DNA of 64,000 bases, taken from Dermatemys mawii (Eukaryota > Chordata > Testudines > Dermatemydidae). Under the pieces are notes generated by a model. The model searched no databases and was not told where the DNA came from. It worked only from the letters and a program-made list of their open reading frames with translations. Below are positions 58,111 to 64,000 of this stretch, in pieces (position 1 is the stretch's first letter; every line of letters starts with the position of its first letter). Made by a program: the position numbers and the translations under genes. The stretch lies in assembly GCA_007922305.1 (NCBI GenBank), contig ML677364.1:23047326-23111325 (forward strand), read 5' to 3'.

Positions 58111-61100
58111 CTCCTACTCACTTTGTAGCAAAAAAGAGGTGTGTAATCTGAGCAAACCCCAGCTCTTCACTGAAATGTAGCTAACTGGCAATCCTGAGGG
58201 AAGAAAGAGGAACGAAAGATGTGCCTGGTAAGAATAAAATATTTGGGGGGAAAATAGGATATTTGCCTCCCTTGACATTATTTTTATTGCTAAAATGTAA
58301 TGTTTTCATTTGTATTCAAGAATTACAATTGCTTTGATTGTGTAGTAAATATTCAGGTAATAAACAGAAACATTAGTGTGTTTAAAACAGGGGTTGACCT
58401 GGTGTTGAATTGGTGGAACAATATACAGACACCTTGAGGTTTGAAGGGATTGGGACTATCACAGATGCAGTCAATTCCTTACTCCCCAGGGGAGGAGCAT
58501 CTGGTATTACTTTTTATCACTCTTTTCTGGTCAACTGAAGAAAAGCCTTCAGGAGTTTTGGCACAAGACACAGCTAGCCTTATCTGCAAGCAAAATCATA
58601 CCCCTCAATTGCCCCTCATTTTGAGGGCCAACCCTCATTTCATTCCATAGTTACGTACATTCCACCCTGATCCTCCTCACTCCTATTTCTGAAAATTGTT
58701 TACATCATAAATAAATAATTCTGAAGGTGAGATTATAGAGGGAGTTGTTAAGGACAAGAATATTCACAGCATTTTCAGTTTTTTTGTGTTCCTTTTTTGA
58801 CTCTTGTCACACCAGGTGTCACATTTGGGACTAGGCCATTTGGGAATTATGCCCTTCAACACTGCCATTTTGATTTATGAGTTAGTGAGTAAAATGTAGG
58901 GTGCTCCTCCCATGCTCTACCAAAATATGGTAGTTTTGTCAAAAGATCAAAATGTTAACAAACATTAAGGAAGGAAGAAAGAATCATTATTGTATTTTAT
59001 AGAACAATGGAAAGCCAAGGTTCAGTTTCTACAAATGTTCCTAAAATAGTTCTAGTTTACAAAGAAAATCAATGATCTAATTTCTTCAGACGAGTGTTGA
59101 TTACAATATAAAAACTATCTTGGTGCTAATATTGCTGCAAAAATAATTGCTCAACTGTTCCATGAAACCACTAGGTGGAGATGTAGGTTTACCAAGCTAC
59201 CTCATAAAACAGCTTTAAAAGATACAAGATTGAAAAATCCAGTTTTTTGGGTTTTGTTTTGTTTTTTAAAAAAAGAGAGAGAGATTGATAAATTATGTAT
59301 CTTGTTGGTTACAAATTCCAACACATCTTTGAAGGAGAAAAAATGGGAAAAAACTAAATGCTTGGTTGTAAAATTGTCCAAGCAAATTATTATTTTTTAA
59401 GACACAAGTTCTGATGTTTAAGACTCTGAGAGAATAGTCACTTCGTGTTATAAATTGTCTGCTGCCAATATACACACGTTTTCCTTTATTCTCACACCAG
59501 CTGCTAGCTCACGCTATCAGTGGTCAGGAACAAACAAACAAAAACTACCCCTAAATTTTTTTAAAGCCTGCTTTCAAAACTTCACCAGTGGAAATGTGCC
59601 AGCAACTGGCAGATTTCAGGACTGTTTGCTAGGTTTAGGGAATTGTTTTTAATTTCAGTACCTCTTCAGCTTTACCTAGAATGCTGATTTTAGAAAGCAG
59701 AGTACAGTATTCCTAGTTGTTTTTTAAAACAAAAGCAGTTACTTCTTGTCCTATATTTTGTCAGCCATGTGTGCCTAATCAAGTAGTGAGGAAATCATAA
59801 TGTCAAATGAAGCATTTATTTGTTTTGGCTTCAGCTTCGACTTTCTTTCACATAAACTTTTCTACATATCTGTGTGCACTACAAACTTTTTCACAGCAGT
59901 CATTCTATAGTCATTTTCCAGTAGAGCAGAGTCATCCAAATTTATCCTTATACACTATTTTCCTTGTTGAAAATACTTTTAAAATAACTGCTCCTGCAAC
60001 TTCCTCTCCCCACGTTTCTGGTGGGTGGTGGGGAAATTGTCTTGATTTCTACCCAGGACATCCAAAAGGACATCTATCAGTAGGTATAGTCCATTCCACT
60101 TTATCCTGAAAACATTATGGTTTGGAACATCAAGCTCATGTTCATTACCTTTCTTTTAATGTAACTTTCAAATTCTTAATACGAAGGATTTAGAAATCCC
60201 CAACTTTAAGAAAAGGAATATGTGGTAGAATGCTAAGTGGACAGTCAACATCTTCATAAAAATGAGCCCTCCCTTTTTATGACAACTATGGGCCTGATTT
60301 TAGCCAACGATAAAAGATTGAATTCCATTTACTACAAGCTCTGTAATTCTGCTAAGAGTGTGTGTAAGTCTAAGGTAGAACTGGATTGCTTTGATGCCTG
60401 TTCTGGCTTAATTTCTTCTGATTTCTTGTAAAGCCTTCTTGTTTTGTTGGCAAAATGGGTAATAATAGCTCAGAAATTAAAATTGTGTACTGTAGTCTTT
60501 TGGCTGTAGTTTGTCTAGTGTTACAATTATTTCCAGCAATGACAGCAAATTCTTGGAGTATTTCTAGTTGGAAAAACAGCTGTGGGAGTAACAAATACAT
60601 AGATGAAAAAGGTATAAAGAAAGAGCAAACCCTCTCTCTGCTAGAATACTCTTTAAAGTCAAACAGTCTCACTCAAACAGTGACGGAGGGTAACCACATT
60701 GAAGGAGAACTGCAAATAAGACCTTCCAAAGCTAATGTTGGTGAAGGGGAACAGTTCTATTAAGAACCTAGAAAGAAGCACCTTCCTTAGCAATAGATAT
60801 TCTAATTTGCTAGAAGGTGTGCTCCTACCTAACAATGATATCCCTCTATAGGCATTGAAAACTGGGATTGAGGTTCCCCATGTAAGGACTGATGTCTTTC
60901 AGTAAGTGTGTTCTTGGTAAAAATACAATGAGGGCAAAACAGAGGCCTAAAGGCCATGGAGGAGATGAGGGAATGAAGGAGCAGTGCGGTACTGTTCAGA
61001 GAGGGCATCACTTGGAGCCCTGAAGGACCAGATTTGATTTGAGTTTTATTAAACTTCAGTCTTACTTTAAAAACATGCGTTTTCTTTTTACAGATAAATG

Positions 61101-61965
61101 AAAACCTCTTATAAACTATCTCCGGTGCTGCTATAAAGGATGGGATTCAAATTACAATTTCCAGAGCACTATCTCCATGAAGACTCTCTTGGTTTTTAAT
61201 AAAGCACAGTTATTGAGGTGATAGCATTTGTGCTGATGAAGGGCAGCCTGCCTCGAGGCTAATAGTCTAGCGCCCCATCCGAACTCTAAACTTCCTTTGG
61301 TACTAATCCAATTCAGATCTTTACCTGTACCAGCCCCCCTTCTGCCTTCCCAGCTGAGCATGTGCCCATCTTTTCATCCTACATTACCTTTGAATGCCTC
61401 CTAATCAGTTACAGATTGAGAAGGGGAAACCGAGGGCTCCCATATTAAACAGCTTTTCTCCTCAAATTTTAAATATGAAGAAAGGTGTCTTTAAAAGGCA
61501 TTTCTTCTATTGTCAAAGGCACCTTCCAAGACACTCACTGAAACAACTCAGAGCAGAATGAAGATTCCTCTGATACTCAGGAAAAGAGAGATTTCAGCCA
61601 TATACTAAAAAAAAATATACTAATATAAGGCCAGGTGGGAGGCTGCTTTGTTGTTGCTAGCCAATGACAGTGCATCTTAACCCTTTGCATGTCACACCTC
61701 AGGCATGCCCTGGGCCACACCTTTTCTAAATCCCATCATGCCAGGATAAATTACACTTAGGAAACTGACCGAAAGAGGCAGAAGTCACTTGTCTGTCTTT
61801 AAAGCTCAGCTGGCAGCACAAAGAATAGAGGGTGTCTGGATTCTCAGTCTCACACAATATGCCACATTTCTTTTTCTCCCTCACTCGCCTTATCTCCATA
61901 CAATCATGTTGCTAGCATGGTTTGATTAGTATTAGTTCTATGCATCTTCCAATAAGAGCTTCCTG
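58111..61965. other. Intergenic DNA; one unassigned open frame
   Basis: No recognised gene. A 102-codon frame at 60455-60763 starts at an ATG in good initiation context and has a hydrophobic N-terminal segment (see findings), but I cannot assign it. A CTCF-like core CCACTAGGTGGAG lies at 59168-59180. The section 61640-61830 is repeat-free and may be regulatory. The rest is unremarkable. Confidence 0.4.
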
Positions 61966-62105
61966 GTTTTATATATTTATATATAATATGAATGAGAGCT
62001 TATATATATAATCTTATATATGTGAGACATTATATGTATCCAATTTATTATAATGGGTGTATTTGTACACTGAAGCTCTTATATATATGTACAAACACAC
62101 CCGTT
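61966..62105. repeat. AT-rich tract with a 15-bp hairpin
   Basis: TATATA-type runs cover 61970-62095. Within them GGGTGTATTTGTACA (62055-62069) and TGTACAAACACACCC (62088-62102) pair at 14 of 15 positions across an 18-nt loop. Confidence 0.75.
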
Positions 62106-63190
62106 GTAACAAGTTGGAGGGCGTGGAAGATTGTATTCTCTGATGATCAAATCTTAGGAAAACAGACATCCTACCCGCTTTCAAACCCCTTTTCCTCTCA
62201 GATGAGAATACATTTGACCAAAACACGACACCATTCATCTTATGTGGCTTTTTGTCGATCATAGCTCCTGGAAGAATAAGCAAACTCTGTGGAAAGACAT
62301 TTATCTAAATTATCCTGATAAAACGCTATCACTCTGTGGGGAAAGAAAAATGAGTCAGAAAGCAAGTTTGTACACCAAAACTCTGCAATTATTTTAATCG
62401 AGGGGGAAAACCAGGGCACTAAGTGAAACTATGCTTTCTTCAAAGTTAGAAATGCCAATCCTGGGGGGAAAAAACCGTTTATTTTACAAAAACAGGTGAT
62501 TACCTGACTCTTTGAGTGGGCTTAGTTTGTTTAACGCTAAAAACAAACAAACCCAAAACAAAATAAAGAAACAAACTTGCCTCTCCCCTCCAAACAATGT
62601 ATAGTTAGTGTTTGTGACTTTTCCCCCGACAACTAGATAAGAAGATAAATGCATAGTTTCTCTTAATTAGCCTTTCTTAATTAAAAACACCAGAGGTATT
62701 TGTGATCATAATGAACTCTGCTGACAGGATGGTCACTTGTTTTTCTGCATGTCACTTCTGGAAAATTAGATTTTTTTTTAAGGAGGATAAATTCTGTACT
62801 GAGGAAGAAATAAATGATGCCTGCAAAGCAATGTCCCTTTGGTTTTATCTGAGTGAGATGGATGTGCATCTTGTGGTTTTGAGAATGGTGTGGGGCAGTA
62901 TTAGCCATCATTAGCACCCCAGTATGGATCCAATTCACTAATTACTTATGCTGTCTTGGTTCACTGAGATTTAAGTACCAAGTCAATCCCATTATCTGCA
63001 GTCTCCCAAGCTTGCCAGAGTCATCTGTCTTTTATGGAAAAAAAGCGCAAGGGTTATCAATAGGACCCTGAAATACTTGGGATTTTCCCACTTCAGGAGG
63101 AGGCAAGATTAGTCCTGACTAAAGTCGCAGCTTCTCTAAGCTGCTACTTTGGATGTGATAAAAGTGAATAGTGACAATTATCCATAACTA
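62106..63190. other. Intergenic DNA, no gene seen
   Basis: Unique DNA. 62330-62700 has ATTATTTTAATCGAGG and TTAATTAGCCTTTCTTAATT words and could be regulatory. No gene evident. Confidence 0.4.
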
Positions 63191-63255
63191 CATAAAGAGC
63201 AAGAGGAGAGGGAGGGAGAGAGAGAAAAGAGAAAGAGAGGAGAGCAGAGAAACCT
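63190..63255 (+). repeat. Polypurine low-complexity tract
   Basis: AGGAGAGGGAGGGAGAGAGA-type purine run of about 55 bp with no pure repeat unit. Confidence 0.85.
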
Positions 63256-63419
63256 GCCACACGTTCCTGCAGCTGCCCTCTGGTTTCAGGCATCTTTTCA
63301 TATCACCTCAGAGCTACAAATTACAATTCGTCTGTTACAAACACATGATAATATAGTCAGAAATCAGAAATTAAAATATTCTAAAGGCCTCAGGCCTCCT
63401 CGCGGGGGGAGGGGGGTGA

Positions 63420-63830
63420 GGGAGTACATTGAGTCTGTGAGCTGCCTGTTTTGTTTGTGCCCTCCCCTCTACATCCTACATGTTTAATGTCTGCAGCAGT
63501 ACCAAGGCCTTGTCTGTTTGGGATGGTTGATTGACATCTGCTCTGCCGAGGGGAAGAAACTGGCAGCTATTGGCAGCACTGTCACGTTCATTTGCACACT
63601 TTATGAAGCAGCAGTGTGGCTACTAATACAAAAAGAAATCTTCTAAGCAGCATGACATCTCTTGGAATGGAATATTTGTCTTTACAAATGATTGCACTGC
63701 TGCCAGTACTTGACATGGTGCTCGCAAACATGTGTAATTGTTGGAAGTGTAATGATGATTATTTGCATATTTAATGTTCAAACAAGTACTGGAGAAGCAA
63801 CTTAGACTAAACCTTTTATGGGAAAGATTT
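63420..63830. promoter_or_regulatory. Candidate developmental enhancer
   Basis: A repeat-free block with clustered homeodomain-cofactor motifs: TGATTGACA at 63528-63536 (PBX/MEIS type), the perfect octamer ATTTGCAT at 63761-63768 (POU type), paired CAGCTATTGGCAGC words and several TAAT cores. It has no coding frame and no splice signal. The density resembles deeply conserved vertebrate enhancers. Conservation is inferred, not seen. Confidence 0.4.
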
Positions 63831-64000
63831 AAATATGTTCAGCATCATCCTGATGAGTTCCAGAAAGGAGTCAGGATCTGAGGAAAAAGCTAGAGCACAC
63901 CATTGCCCATATGAGGGTGAGTTTAAGAGCACTCTTTGGGATTTACTATATAGATGTTCTCAGTGGCTCATTTTTGTAGATGAATTTCATCAATATTCCT

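Noticed and set aside
1..64000. CRISPR arrays, operons, origins, riboswitches
   Set aside because: The sequence is clearly vertebrate nuclear DNA; the direct repeats are transposon duplications or microsatellites, with no regular spacer pattern.

Overview
This window reads as nuclear, non-coding DNA from a non-avian sauropsid, most likely a turtle. The repeat families point there: 3' ends of CR1 LINEs, Penelope-like termini (a stub ending in a GGTAGCC-type motif and a pair of GTGAGGTAATATT-type ends), several hAT and Tigger-type MITEs, MIR-type SINE tails, and palindromic repeats built on a CCATTGACTTCAATGG core. The turtle placement is an inference from recognised repeat families, not from a gene or a search. 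The DNA is AT-rich. GC-rich patches coincide with transposons, and I see no CpG island.

I recognise no protein-coding gene, tRNA or rRNA. The longest open frames (up to about 165 codons) are about what chance gives in 64 kb read in six frames. The longest start at non-ATG codons, lie inside transposons or resemble nothing I know. The only recognisable coding relics belong to a decayed L1-like LINE at about 50.46-52.44 kb, with endonuclease and reverse transcriptase motifs broken by stops and frameshifts.

Layout. 0-10 kb: a 36-bp Penelope stub with a 13-bp target-site duplication, an antisense CR1 carrying a local inverted duplication, a hAT end, a Tigger-type MITE with TA duplications, and a three-level nest (hAT MITE inside a fold-back element inside a CR1). 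10-20 kb: a GT/GA microsatellite, a candidate conserved element, a complete 761-bp hAT-type element with a perfect 8-bp duplication, a MIR and a long polypurine tract. 20-32 kb: a second MIR, a probable decayed LTR on the minus strand beside other retroelement-like DNA, a second candidate conserved element, palindromic repeats and a second Tigger-type MITE. 32-44 kb: a long AT-rich, repeat-poor stretch, possibly rich in regulatory DNA. 44-57 kb: an inverted pair of Penelope ends, an 813-bp hAT-type element, a MIR, an L1-like relic interrupted by a hAT fragment, a GC-rich tandem and fold-back block, and a second MITE-in-MITE nest. 57-64 kb: mostly unique DNA, ending in a candidate conserved enhancer-like element.

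No genes act together here. The interpretable content is transposon history (who inserted into whom) and a few islands that may be regulatory.
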